Below the pieces are notes generated by a model. That model saw only the letters and a program-made list of their open reading frames with translations, had not been told where the DNA came from and did no database searches. A DNA stretch of 64,000 nt from Chamaelirium japonicum. Taxonomy: Eukaryota > Streptophyta > Magnoliopsida > Liliales > Melanthiaceae. The position numbers and the translations under genes are program-made. The stretch spans positions 95,628,948 to 95,692,947 of the forward strand of contig OX393551.1 in NCBI GenBank assembly GCA_947650365.1, in the 5' to 3' direction. Positions 13,519 through 26,035 of the stretch are shown piece by piece (the stretch's first letter is position 1; each line of letters begins with the position of its first letter).

Positions 13519-16500
13519 CTGAGTCTAAGCGTTAAAAAATCATAAGTTAGCGTGTTTCGGCTTTGAAATAGGTTTGGATTGGATCGATCGGCATCCGATA
13601 ATTCGAAGTTGGAATTACTCCGTATTTCGGACTTGCGAGTGAGTTCTAATTGGATATTTGACCAATTTACGCTCCGATTCACCGATTTAGAGTCTAAGTG
13701 TTGAAAAATCATAAGTTAGCGTGTTTCGGATATGAAATAGGTTTAGATTCGATCGGATCATCATCGGATCGGCATCCGATAATTCCAAGTTGGAATTATT
13801 CCGTATTTCGGACTTGCGAGCGAGTTCTAATTGGATATTTGACCAATTTACGCTCCGATTCACTGATTTAGAGTCTAAGTGTTGGAAAATCATAAGTTAG
13901 CGTGTTTCAGATATGAAATAGGTTTGGATTCGATCGGATCGTCATCGAATCGGCTTCCAATAAATCGAAGTTGGAATTATTCCGTATTTCGAACTTGCGA
14001 GCGAGTTCTAATTGGATATTTCACAAATTTACGCTCTGATTCACCGATTTAGAGTCGAAGTATTGAAAAATCATAAGTTAGCGTGTTTCGGATATGAAAT
14101 AGGTTTGGATTCGATCGGATCATCATGAGATCGGCATCCAATAATTCCAAGTTGGAATTATTCCGTATTTCGGACTTGCGAGCGGGTTCTAATCGGATAT
14201 TTGAACAATTTACGATCCGATTCACCGATTTAGAGTCTAAGTGTTGGAAAATCATAAGTTAGCATGTTTCGGATATGAAATAGGTTTGGATTCAATCGGA
14301 TCGTCATCGGATCGGCATCCGATAATTCCAAGTTGGAATTATTCCGTATTTCGGACTTGCTAGCGGGTTCTAATCGGATATTTGAACAATTTACGATCCG
14401 ATTCACCGATTTAGAGTCTAAGTGTTGGAAAATCATAAGTTAGCGTGTTTCGGATATGAAATAGGTTTGGATTCGATCGGATCGTCATCGGATCGGCATC
14501 CGAAAATTCCAAGTTGGAATTATTCCGTATTTCGGACTTGCGAACGGGTTCTAATCGGATATTTGAACAATTTACGATCCGATTCACCGATTTAGAGTCT
14601 AAGTGTTGGAAAATCATAAGTTTGCGTGTTTCGGATATGAAATAGGTTTGGATTCGATCGGATCGTCATCGGATCAGCATCCGATAATTCGAACTTGGAA
14701 TTATTCCGTATTTCGGACTTGCGAGCTGGTTCTAATTGGATATTTGACCAATTTACAATTCGATTCACCGATTTAGAGCTAAGTGTTGGAAAATCATAAG
14801 TTAGCGTGTTTCGGATTTGAAATAGGTTTGGATTCGATCGGATCGTCATCGGATCGGCATCCAATAATTCGAACTTAGAATTATTCCGTATTTCCGACTT
14901 GCGAGCGGGTTCTAATTGGATATTTGACCAATTTACGATCCGATTCACCGATTTAGAGTCTAAGTGTTGTTAAATCATAAGTTAGCGTGTTTCGGATTTG
15001 AAATAGGTTTGGATTCGATCGGATCACCATCGGATCGGCATCTGATAATTCGAAGTTGGAAATATTCCGTATTTTGGACTTGCGAGCGGGTTCTAATCGG
15101 ATATTTGACAAATTTATGCTCCGATTCACCGATTTAGAGTCTAAGTATTGGAAAATCATAAGTTAGCTAGCGTGTTTCGCATATGAAATAGGTTTGGATT
15201 CGATGGAATCGTCATCGGATCGGCATTCGATAATTCCAAGTTGGAATTATTTCGTATTTCGGACTTGCGAGCGGGTTCTAATCAAATATTTAAACAATTT
15301 ACGATCCGATTCACCGATTTAGAGTCTAAGTGTTGGAAAATCATAAGTTAGCGTGTTTCAGATATGAAATAGGTTTGGATTAATTCGATCAGATCGTCAT
15401 CGGATCAGCATCCGATAATTCGAAGTTGGAATTATTCCGTATTTCGGACTTGCGAGTGGGTTCTAATTGGATATTTGAACAATTTACGATCCAATTCACC
15501 GATTTAGAGTCTAAGTATTGGAAAATCATAACTTAGCGTGTTTCGGATATGAAATAGGTTTGGATTCGAATGGATCGTCATCGGATCGGCATCCGATAAT
15601 TCGAACTTGGAATTAATCTGTATTTCGGACTTGCAAGCGGGTTCTAATTGGATATTTGACCAATTTACGCTCCGATTCACCGATTTAGAGTCTAAGTGTT
15701 GGAAAATCATAAATTAGCGTGTTTCGGATATGAAATAGGTTTGGATTCGATCGGATCATCATCGGATCGGCATCCGATAATTCGAAGTTGGAATTATTCC
15801 GTATTTCGGACTTGCGAGCGGGTTCTAATTGGATATTTGACCAATTTACGCTCCGATTCACCGATTTAGAGTCGAAGCGTTGAAAAATCATAAGTTAGCA
15901 TGTTTCGGATATGAAATAGGTTTGGATTCGATCGGATCATCATCGGATCGGCATCCGATAATTCCAAGTTGGAATTATTCCGTATTTCGGACTTGCGAGT
16001 GGGTTCTAATCGGATATTTGAACAATTTACGATCCGATTCACCGATTTAGAGTCTAAGTGTTGGAAAATCATAAGTTAGCGTGTTTTGGATATGAAATAG
16101 GTTTGAATTCAATCGGATCATCATCGGATCGGCATCTGATAATTTGAAGTTGGAATTATTCTGTATTTCGGACTTGCGAGCTGGTTCTAATCGGATATTT
16201 GAACAATTTACGATCCGATTCCCTGATTTAGAGTCTAAGTGTAGGAAAATCATAAGTTAGCGTGTTTCGGATTAGAAATAGGATTGGATTCGATCGGATC
16301 GTTATCGGATCAGCATCCGATAATTCAAAGTTTGAATTATTCCGTATTTCGGACTTGCGAGCGGGTTCTAATTGGATATTTGAACAATTTACGATCCGAT
16401 TCACCGATTTAGAGTCTAAGTGTTGGAAAATCATAAGTTAGCGTGTTTCGGATATGAAATAGGTTTGGATTCGATCGGATCATCATCGGATCGTCATCCG

Positions 16501-19500
16501 ATAATTCAAAGTTGGAATTATTCCGTATTTCAGACTTGCGAGCGGGTTCTAATTGGATATTTGACCAATTTACGCTCCGATTCACCGATTTAGAGTCAAA
16601 GTGTTGAAAAATCATAAGTTTGCGTGTTTCGGATATGAAATAGGTTTGGATTCGATCGGATCGTCATCGGATCGGCATCCGATAATTCCAAGTTGGAATT
16701 ATTCCGTATTTCGGACTTGCAAGCGAGTTCTAATTGGATACTTGACCAATTTACGCTCCAATTCACCGATTTAGAGTCTAAGTGTTGGAAAATCATAAGT
16801 TAGCGTGTTTCGGATATGAAATAGGTTTGGATTCGATCGGATCGTCATCGGATCGGCATCCAATAATTCGAACTTGGAATTATTCCGTATTTCGGAATTG
16901 CGAGCGGGTTCTAATCGAATATTTGAACAATTTACGATCTGATTCACCGATTTAGAGTCTAAGTGTTGGAAAATCATAAGTTAGCGTGTTTCGGATATGA
17001 AATAGGTTTGGATTCGATCGGAAAGTCATCGGATCGGCATCCGATAATTCGAAGTTGGAATTATTCCGTATTTCTGACTTGTGAGCGGGTTCTAATCAGA
17101 TATTTGAACAATTTACGATCCGATTCACCGATTTAGAGTCTGAGTGTTGGAAAATCATAAGTTAGCGTGTTTCGGATTTAAAATAGGTTTGGATTCGATC
17201 GGATCGTCATCGGATCGGCATCCGATAATTCGAAGTTGGAATTATTCCGTATTTCGGACTTGCGAGCGGGTTCTAATTGGATATTTGAACAATTTACGAT
17301 CCGATTCACCGATTTAGAGTCTAAGTGTTGGAAAATCATAAGTTAGCGTGTTTCAGATATGAAATAGGTTTGGATTCGATCGGATCGTCATCGGATCGGC
17401 ATCCGATAATTCGAAGTTGGAATTATTCCATATTTCGGACTTGCGAGCAGGTTCTAATTGGATATTTGACCAATTTACGCTCCGATTCACTGATTTAGAG
17501 TCGAAGTGTTGAAAAATCATAAGTTAGTGTTTCGGATATGAAATAGGTTTGGATTCGATCGGATCGTCATCGGATCGGCATCCGATAATTCCAAGTTGGA
17601 TTTATTCCATATTTCGGACTTGCGAGCGGGTTCTAATCGGATATTTGAACAATTTATGATCGGATTCACCGATTTAGAGTCTAAGTGTTGGAAAATCATA
17701 AGTTGGCGTGTTTCGGATATGAAATAGGTTTTGATTCGATCGGATCGTCATCGGATCGGCATCCTATTATTCCAAGTTGGAATTATTCCGTATTTTGGAC
17801 TTGCGAGCGGGTTCTAATCGGATATTTGAACAATTTACGATCCGATTCACCGATTTAAAGTGTAAGTGTTGGAAAATCATAAGTTAGCGTGTTTCGGATT
17901 TGAAATAGGTTTGGATTCGATCGGATCGTCATCGGATCGGCATCTGATAATTTGAAGTTGGAATTATTCTGTATTTCGGACTTGCGAGCGGGTTCTAATT
18001 GGATATTTGAACAATTTACGATCCAATTCACCGATTTAGAGTCTAAGTGTTGGAAAATCATAAGTTAGCGTGTTTTGGATATGAAATAGGTTTGGATTCG
18101 ACCGGATCATCATCGGATCGGCATCCGATAATTTGAAGTTGGAATTATTCTGTATTTCGGACTTGCGAGCGGATTCTAATTGGATATTTGACCAATTTAT
18201 GCTCCGATTCACCGATTTAAAGTCGAAGTGTTGAAAAATCATAAGTTAGCGTGTTTCGGATATGAAATAGGTTTGGATTCGATCGGATCGTCATCGGATA
18301 GGCATCCGATAATTCCAAGTTGGAATTATTCCGTATTTCGGACTTGCGAGCGGGTTCTAATCGGATATTTGAACAATTTATGATCCGATTCACCTATTTA
18401 GAGTATAAGTGTTGGAAAATCATAAGTTAGCGTGTTTCGGATATGAAATAGGTTTGGATTCGATCGGATCGTCATCGGATCAGCATCCGATAATTCCAAG
18501 TTAGAATTATTCTGTATTTCGGACTTGCGAGCGGGTTCTAGTTGGATATTTGACCAATTTACGCTCCGATTGACCGATTTAGAGTCTAAGTGTTGGAAAA
18601 TCATAAGTTAGCGTGTTTCGGATATGAAATAGGTTTGGATTCGATCGGATCGTCATCGGATCGGCATCCGATAATTCAAACTTGGAATTATTCCGTATTT
18701 CAGACTACCGAGCGGGTTCTAATCGGATATTTTAATAATTTACGATCCGATTCACCGATTTAGAGTCTAAGTGTTGGAAAATCATAAGTTAGCATTTTTC
18801 GGATATGAAATAGGTTTGGATTCGATCGGATCGTCATCGGATCGGCATCCGATAATTCAAAGTTGGAATTATTCCATATTTCGGACTTGCGAGCGGGTTC
18901 TAATCGGATATTTGAATAATTTACGATCCGATTCACCGATTTAGAGTCTAAGTGTTGGAAAATCATAAGTTAGTATGTTTCGGATTTGAAATAGGTTTGG
19001 ATTCGATCGGATCGTCATCGGATCGGCATCCGATAATTCAAAGTTGGAATTATTCCGTATTTCGGACTTGTGAGCGGGTTCTAATTTGATATTTGAACAA
19101 TTTACGATCCGATTCACCGATTTAGAGTCTAAGTGTTGGAAAATCATAAGTTAGCGTGTTTCGGATATAAAATAGGTTTGGATTCGATCGGATCGTCATC
19201 GGATCGGCATCCGATAATTCAAAGTTGGAATTATTCTGTATTTTGGACTTGCGAGCGGGTTCTAATTGGATATTTGACCAATTTACGCTCCGATTCACCG
19301 ATTTAGAGTCGAAGTGGTAAAAAATCATAAGTTAGCGTGTTTCGGATATGAAATAGTTTTGGATTCGATCGGATCGTCTTCGGATCGGCATCCGATAATT
19401 CCAAGTTGGAATTATTCCATATTTCGGACTTGCGAGCGGGTTCTAATCGGATATTTGAATAATTTACGATCCGATTCACCGATTTAGAGTCTAAGTGTTG

Positions 19501-20418
19501 GAAAATCATAAGTTAGCATGTTTCGGATATAAAATAGGTTTGGATTCGATCGGATCGTCATCGGATCGACATCCGATAATTCCAAGTTGGAATTATTCCG
19601 TATTTCGGACTTGCGAGCGGGTTCTAATCGGATATTTGAATAATTTACGATCCGATTCACCGATTTAGAGTCTAAGTGTTGGAAAATCATAAGTTAGCGT
19701 GTTTCGGATTTGAAATAGGTTTGGATTCGATCGGATCGTCATTGGATCGGCATCCGATAATTCGAAGTTGGAATTATTCCATATTTCGGACTTGCGAGCG
19801 GGTTCTAATTGGATATTTGAACAATTTACAATCCGATTCACCGATTTAGAGTCTAAGTGTTGGAAAATCATAAGTTAGCGTGTTTTGGATATGAAATAGG
19901 TTTGGATTCGATCGGATCGTCATCGGATCGGCATCCGATAATTCTAAGTTGGAATTATTCCATATTTCGGACTTGCGAGCGGGTTCTAATTGGATATTTG
20001 ACCAATTTACACTCCGATTCACCGATTTAGAGTCTAAGTGTTGGAAAATCATAAGTTAGCGTGTTTCGGATATGAAATAGGTTTGGATTTGATTGGATCA
20101 TCATCGGATCGGCATCTGATAATTCGAACTTGGAATTATTCCATATTTCGGACTTGTAAGCTGGTTCTAATCGGATATTTGAACAATTTACGATCCGATT
20201 CACCGATTTAGAGTCTAAGTGTTGGAAAATCATAAGTTAGCGTGTTTCATATTTGAAATAGGTTTGGATTCGATCGGATCATCATCGGATCGGCATCCGA
20301 TAATTCGAAGTTGGAATTATTCTGTATTTCGGACTTGCGAGCGGGTTCTAATTGGATATTTGAATAATTTATGATCCGATTCCCCGATTTAGAGTCTAAG
20401 TGTTGGAAAATCATAAGT
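13519..20418. repeat. 181-bp satellite array, about 38 copies, inside the CACTA element
   Basis: Head-to-tail copies recur every 181 bases, for example the GATTTAGAGTC landmark near 13683, 13864, 14045, 14226 and so on. Array length divided by 181 gives about 38 units plus roughly 27 bases, so it starts and stops within the same stretch of the unit. Most copies look 85-95% alike. The first unit is shortened and more divergent, as expected at an array edge. Small indels occur near 14778 (minus 1), 15168 (plus 4), 15378 (plus 4) and 17527 (minus 3). Each unit has three close CGGATC/GATCGG motifs and a 17-bp palindrome AATTCCAAGTTGGAATT that is intact in many copies. Because 181 is not a multiple of 3, the 68-codon minus-strand frame in most units cannot read through, so I do not call it a gene. 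Confidence 0.95.
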
Positions 20419-20494
20419 GTGATAATATGATCTAAACTCAAATTAGTAAGATTCATATTTTTTGCTAATATTATAAAGATTAGTAAGTACCTGA

Positions 20495-22188
20495 TCATGA
20501 GGATGAGCCACCACTAGACCGGCTTATGAATTCATAAAATTTACGCTCTAGTTCCCTGTGAGCTTCTCTTTCCTCATCGAGGGCCTTCTTCTCCACCTCA
20601 ACCCTCTGCTCGAGGGCCTGCCTCTGCTCTCGCTCCGCCATAATCCTCTGCTCGAGGGCCTGCCTCTGCTCTCGCTCCGCGTCTAGCGTAGACTGTAGCT
20701 GAGTGATAGCACCGGTCTGGGTGTCCCGTGCCGTCGAGCGCATACCCTCTCGTCCAAAGTAGGAGGAGGGCGTAACTCCAAGGCCCGTACAGAGGACACA
20801 GCCATGCGTGGTAGGTCTCAGCACAGTATCCATCACTGAGTCGATAGATACTGAGCTGGAGGAGGAGCCGGCCTCGCCCGACGGGGTCACCAGAAGTCGC
20901 ATCCTCTCCTATATAAAATTAACCAATAATATTCAATGATATTTTATGGCATATGTATAAGAATATATTAACAGTAATTTAATTACTTACCACTTGCGAG
21001 GCAATCCTGTCGTCCAGAATTGCCCCATCGATACGCCGCCTCTTAGAGGCCTCAAAAAGGTCAATTCTATTAGGCTCGTGGCCCAAGGACTGTGTCTGTT
21101 GGACATATAAAATAAATAGATGAATTAATATAACATGTATAGAGCTTTAAATAATAACAATGTTTGTATTATTTACCAGCTGTTGGGCAAGCTGGGGTAT
21201 GGAGGTCCTCCCCTTCACTGGAGCAGGTGTCGTCGAGGCACTTCTATTCTGCTTGCCTATAGCAGATTTCGCCTGTGTCAATCGATTAAATTTTGAAACA
21301 TCAATACAAATTTTTAGTATAACATTAAAACAAGTACGAATCAACAAAATTATAATTATACCTGAAAGTGAGGGGTGGCCCAGTGAGTGACCAAAAACTG
21401 TAGAACGTGTAGCGGTGGCACGTCTCTCGTCCCGGCCGCAGCCTGTACCTTCTCAGCCGGCTGGCCGACCAAGTAACCGTAGAGCTGGTAGAGCTCGTGA
21501 CGGTAATCCCTGTACCGCTCACCCATCATCTTCCACAAGTCCTCCCGATGGGTGTCGGTTTCCATGTTCTCTCATTTAAATTTCTCCTGTAATATCAATT
21601 TAGAAACAAGTCATTTTATCAAATCAAATTATAAAGAAGTACGATGTTATTCTAAAATGCTTTAATGAAACTAACGTACCAAAAACTGATGATACATCCT
21701 CTCCTTATAGGATGCATCAATGTTCTTCCACCCCTTAACCCCATAATCGGGGCATTCCTCTCCTCCCGTACTATAATACCGACCCACGTGGCGGCGTCAG
21801 AAGCGTGCTCGCCCACAAAGGTCCTGCCGCTCCACTGTAGGGAAAGCGGCTCGCGTAAGGTCGACAAGCACCGGGCCATCGTCACGCCCTGGTCGCCTAC
21901 GTGCCTGGTGATCCTCGACCCTACAAATAAAATATACATCAGTACTGAAGAAGTATTTACAACATGTATAAAACTTTAGATCTAAACATTACCTATGGGC
22001 GTAGACGCTGTAGCCGAGTGCTGAGCACTGCTCGAAGCTCCGGAGGCTGCGACCACATCAGGAGCTGGTGTGGAGAGAGGAACAGCACTACCAGATCCGG
22101 ACGGCTCAGCCTCCGACCCTGGGGTGGCAGCCGGAGCGCTCCGAGCTACCCCACCCCTACCTCTACGAACATATGACCATGATGCCAT
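20495..22188 (-). CDS. TNPA-like second gene of the CACTA element (plant En/Spm transposase family), degenerate
   Basis: In En/Spm-type elements this second protein binds the subterminal motifs and assists the TNP2-type transposase. Splice signals give exons 22188-21993, 21920-21680, 21586-21362, 21272-21177, 21095-20991 and 20908-20495. Exons 3 to 6 are phase 0 and join cleanly. Family features are the tract around RYRDYRHELYQLYGYLV in exon 3, the segment KSAIGKQNRSASTTP in exon 4 and the basic patch EASKRRRIDG in exon 5. Exon 6 ends in a charged coiled coil with a duplicated EREQRQALEQR unit (about residues 70-120). Defects: exon 2 needs a one-base correction near 21740 to continue into NIDASYKERMYHQFL, and exon 3 has an in-frame TGA at 21574-21572. 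It lies 240 bases downstream of the TNP2-like gene on the same strand. Exon 1 is Ala/Ser/Pro-rich and its start is the least certain point. Confidence 0.75.
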
Positions 22189-22189
22189 C

Positions 22190-22425
22190 TGAAACAGTTT
22201 AATTTACATATGAAACAGTAAGATTTACATATGAAACAATATGAAACAGTTTGATTTACATATGAAACAGTATGATTTATGAAACAATATGAAACAGTTT
22301 GATTTACATATAAAACGGTATGATTTACATATGAAACAATATAAATTAATATGATATACATATGAAACAAAATGATTTATATATGAAACAATTTGATTTA
22401 AATATAAAACAATTTGATTTACATA
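22190..22425. repeat. 21-bp minisatellite between the two CACTA genes
   Basis: About ten imperfect copies of TGAAACAGTTTGATTTACAT plus one base, some with an extra ATATGAAACA piece. It fills the whole gap between the 3' end of the TNP2-like gene and the start of the TNPA-like gene, so it would sit in the intergenic or 5' leader region of the latter. Frames of Tyr/Cys/Phe/Ile here are by-products of the repeat. Confidence 0.8.
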
Positions 22426-22429
22426 CGGT

Positions 22430-25400
22430 CTAGTCATTTTCTGTCTCATCTCTATCACTCTCATCGCATCCCTCTTTTATCATTTGATCTGCATTCGCTG
22501 TCCAGTTTATATTGTCGACATCTTCATTTTCGTCGTGCACTGCATCGACAATGATTATCTCATCATTCTGGTATGCATCCAAATCATCATCGACGACCCC
22601 CGCATCCTTGTCTCCCATGTCATAAAAATCTCTGGGTGGTGACCTGACTACAATTTGCCAACCTGGAGAGGTATTATCTGGTGCATAAAATATCTGTTGC
22701 GCTTGAGAGGCAAGAATGAATGAATCTTCATATTGGGTATTCAATCTCTTGCCAGTGTTGATGCTGATAAAACCGTATTTGTCGACATTATAACCAGTCC
22801 CGTGATTATTAACATCATACCAATCGCATTTGAATAATACGATCCGATTTTGGCCAAGGAATTTAATCTCGAGAATCTCGTTGAGGACGCCGTAGAAGTC
22901 GATATTTTCTAATTCTTCTTACTCACCATTGACGACAACCCCACTATTTTGGGTTCTTCGTAATTTTTCACTATCTTTCGTCCAAAATCTATAACCGTTC
23001 ACGATATAACCATCGTACGATATTGTGTCTTGCAAAGGACTACAAGATAAGCGCCAGAGATCCTCATTCATCAGCGGATCGTGGTTGTCGTACAGCTCTT
23101 GTGCCTATAATAACCACATGACATTCATGATATGAACACATAATTATTGTTCGGTAATGGATGTCAATGAAATTCAATAATGATGTGAATACTTACATGT
23201 TTCTTGAACCACGATGGGAATTCACGATCATAAATTTGGGGAGCATTTCGAGTACCCCGATTATTAATGATGGCTTTATGCTTCCTGTTTTACAGGTTAT
23301 GAATTAGATTATAATTAGCACATATACTTAATGAATGGACTGAAAGAATGAGTAAATGATCATAAAATGCTTACTCAATGAATGGCCACACTTCATCATA
23401 TTGGCGCAACACATACATATGTGCCTGTTGAATCTCATCTACAGACAATCGACGGGTTTTGCCTCCTCCTACAGGTCTACCTATTTCGGCAAATATAGAT
23501 AGACCCCCATCGAAGTCTATTGGACCACCGTCATAGTTCTGCTCAAGTTGATTGAATCACGTGTCTATACCATGTAGGTATCTTGAGCAGAATATTAGAC
23601 ATTCTTCTGCTAGGTATCCTTCAGCAATTGATCCCTCCGGATGACTTTTATTACGAATATATGATTTCAATATTCGCAAGTACCTAATTTGAGAAAAAAA
23701 TATTTGGATGAATATATCAAGAACGATCAAATACATTATGCGAATGAGACGAGAAGATTACCTCTCGATAAAATACATCCAGCGGTAATGAACTGGACCG
23801 CCGAGTTTGGCCTCATTTGCCAAGTGAACGGTCAAATGCACCATGACATCAAAGAAGGAAGGTCGAAATATCATCTCTAACTTGCACAATATGAGCGTAA
23901 TATCCCTCTCCATCTGTTCAAGTTGGTCCACTCTAAGTACTTTCAAGCACAACTGTCTGAAAAAAGTGCTGAGCTCAATTAACGGACCGGACACCTGTTC
24001 GGTTAAATTCCTACGTATAGCAAGAGATAACAATCGCTGCATAAGAACATGACAATCGTGGCTCTTTAATCCAGACAACTTCCGGCCGTTCTCTTGCACG
24101 CATCGTGCGATATTCGAAGAATAACTGTCTGGCGTTTTCACAGACCGTAGGAATGTACATAAGGCTGCCTTTTGCTGTGAGCTCATGGTGTAGCATGCAA
24201 CTGGCAACACATACTTATCCCCAATCTCTTGGGGATGAAGTGATTTTCGGATGCCCAACTCCTTAAGATCGAGACGAGATTTAAGATAATCCTTCGTCTT
24301 ACCGTCGAGATTCAGCAGTGTTCCTATAATTTTGTCACACACATTTTTCTCGATATGCATGACATCCAAGTTATGCCGCAAGAGTAGGCTGCTCCAGTAC
24401 GGTAGTTTAAAGAAAATACTCTTCTTCTTCCAGTTATGCTCACGCGTAGAATCTTCATGCGTTCTCTTCTTTTTACTTTTCCCAAGTGCCACGGCATCAA
24501 GCTGATCCAATTCGCACAAGACTTCTACCCCCAAAAGCTGCTCCGGGGCCTTTGCAAGTTCCTTCTTGCCGTTGAAAGCCCTTTTGTTCTTCCTCCACTT
24601 ATGGCCGTCAACAAGGAATCTTCGATGGCCCATATAACAGAATGTGCCTCCGTTCTTCAACCGTAATGAATCTGTCTCCTTATTGTATGTAGGGCACGCC
24701 AATTTTCCTTTAGTACTCCACCCGGATAAGTTGGCATATGCAGGAAAATCATTGATGGTCCATAGAAGTGCCGCATGCATCCAAAAATTCTGGCGCAATG
24801 AGGCATCATACGTATCGGCCCTAACTTCCCATAACTCGTTCAACTCCTCAATCAACGGCTGCAAGTAAATGTCAATATCATTACCAGGCGACCTGGGTCC
24901 GGGAATGAGCAAGGAGAGCATTGTGTATGGCTTTTTTAAGCACATCCAGGGAGGCAAATTGTATGGAACTAGGACAACTGGCCAAATGCTGTACGACACA
25001 CTCATATTCCCAAAGGGATTGAAACCATCGCTAGCAAGCCCTAACCTGACGTTGCGAACTTCACATGCGAATTCAGGATAGGTATAATTAAAATCTTTCC
25101 ACGTCAGAGAGTCGGCCGGATGTCTCATAATCCCGTCATCTGTACGTTCTCGTGCATGCCACCTCATGTGCTCAGTAGTCTTTGATGACATAAACAACCT
25201 CTGAAGCCTATCCCTAAGCGGGAAGTATAGGAGAACCTTTGTAGATACATTTTTCTACCTTCGACTGGTACTAGACTCGGCATCCGTCTTTTTATATCTC
25301 GTTGCTCCGCATTTGTGGCATGACCGCGCATGTTCGTACTCTTTCTGGTACAACATACAATCATTCACGCATGTATCAATTTTCTCATAACCCAGACCGA

Positions 25401-26035
25401 GATCTTTAATTGTCTTCTTCGCCTCGTAGAATGATTTCGGTACTGTCTCACCCATAGGAAAAGCCTCTTTCAGCAACTCTACCAACATATTAAATGACTT
25501 ATTACTCCAACCATTGAGGCACTTCAAATGAAGAAGCTTTAATTATAGTGAAAGAGAGTTTTGAAAACTTCTCACACCCCGGGTATAGAGGTTGTTCGGC
25601 ATCTTTAATCAATCTGTAGAACTTGTCCGCTTCGATATTGGGCTGATCACCTGACGGTGTTTCTCTGTCTATTCCACCTTGCAAATCATGTTTCATACCC
25701 TGCATATCATCGTCATCGTCTGTATTAATATTATCATCAGCGATCATTGTGTTTGAAGTTTCACCGTGAGCTGCCATGGGGACTGCATCTAGCTCCTCAC
25801 CATGCGAGAACCAACGGGTATAGCTAATGTCAATGCCACGCATTACCAGATCAACCTCACATTCCTCTCGAACCTTCCTAGTCACCCTTCCGCAGTCTAT
25901 ATAGGAACACACAATTTTTCCATCAAGCGGTGCAAGACGCTCAAATGCAAAATCTAGAAATTTCCTGACTCCTTCTCTGTACTCTTGGCTCATGCGATTC
26001 AAATTACGCATCCAACTCTTATCGATCGAAGACAT
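22430..26035 (-). pseudogene. TNP2-like CACTA transposase (TNPD), disrupted
   Basis: This is the catalytic transposase of the element. It starts MSSIDKSWMRN at 26035, the usual opening of the transposase-associated zinc-binding domain (residues about 1-80, ending YTRWFSHGEEL). The tnp2 domain follows, with NGWSNKSF, YEKIDTCVNDCMLYQKEYEH, LASDGFNPFGNMS, GKLACPTYNKET and YMGHRRFL. A DUF4218-type segment runs from SGPLIELSTFFRQLC to YRWMYFIER, and a DUF4216-type tail contains LFKCDWYDVNNHGTGY. Introns with good GT-AG signals lie at 23761-23684, 23374-23285 and 23196-23105; the last exon ends at 22430. Inactivating changes: a frameshift near 25540, a TAG at 25257-25255, a TGA at 23559-23557 (between YLHGIDT and FNQLEQNYDGG) and a TAA at 22921-22919 (between VVVNGE and EELENIDFYG). 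Intact homologues read through these points, as far as I know the family. Confidence 0.9.

Noticed and set aside
13519-20418. The 181-bp array as a centromere
   Set aside because: Period alone is suggestive, but the array is bounded by CACTA sequence on both sides and no centromeric retrotransposon signature is present.
13494-20498. Series of 68-codon minus-strand open frames, one per satellite unit
   Set aside because: They repeat every 181 bases, which shifts frame each time, overlap by 26 bases and carry no recognisable domain. They are by-products of the tandem repeat.
22902-22926. GGTGAGTAAG at the 22919-22921 stop as a splice donor that would remove the stop
   Set aside because: The coding sequence of the DUF4216-type region continues directly after it, and the nearest AG would give an 18-base intron, too short to splice.
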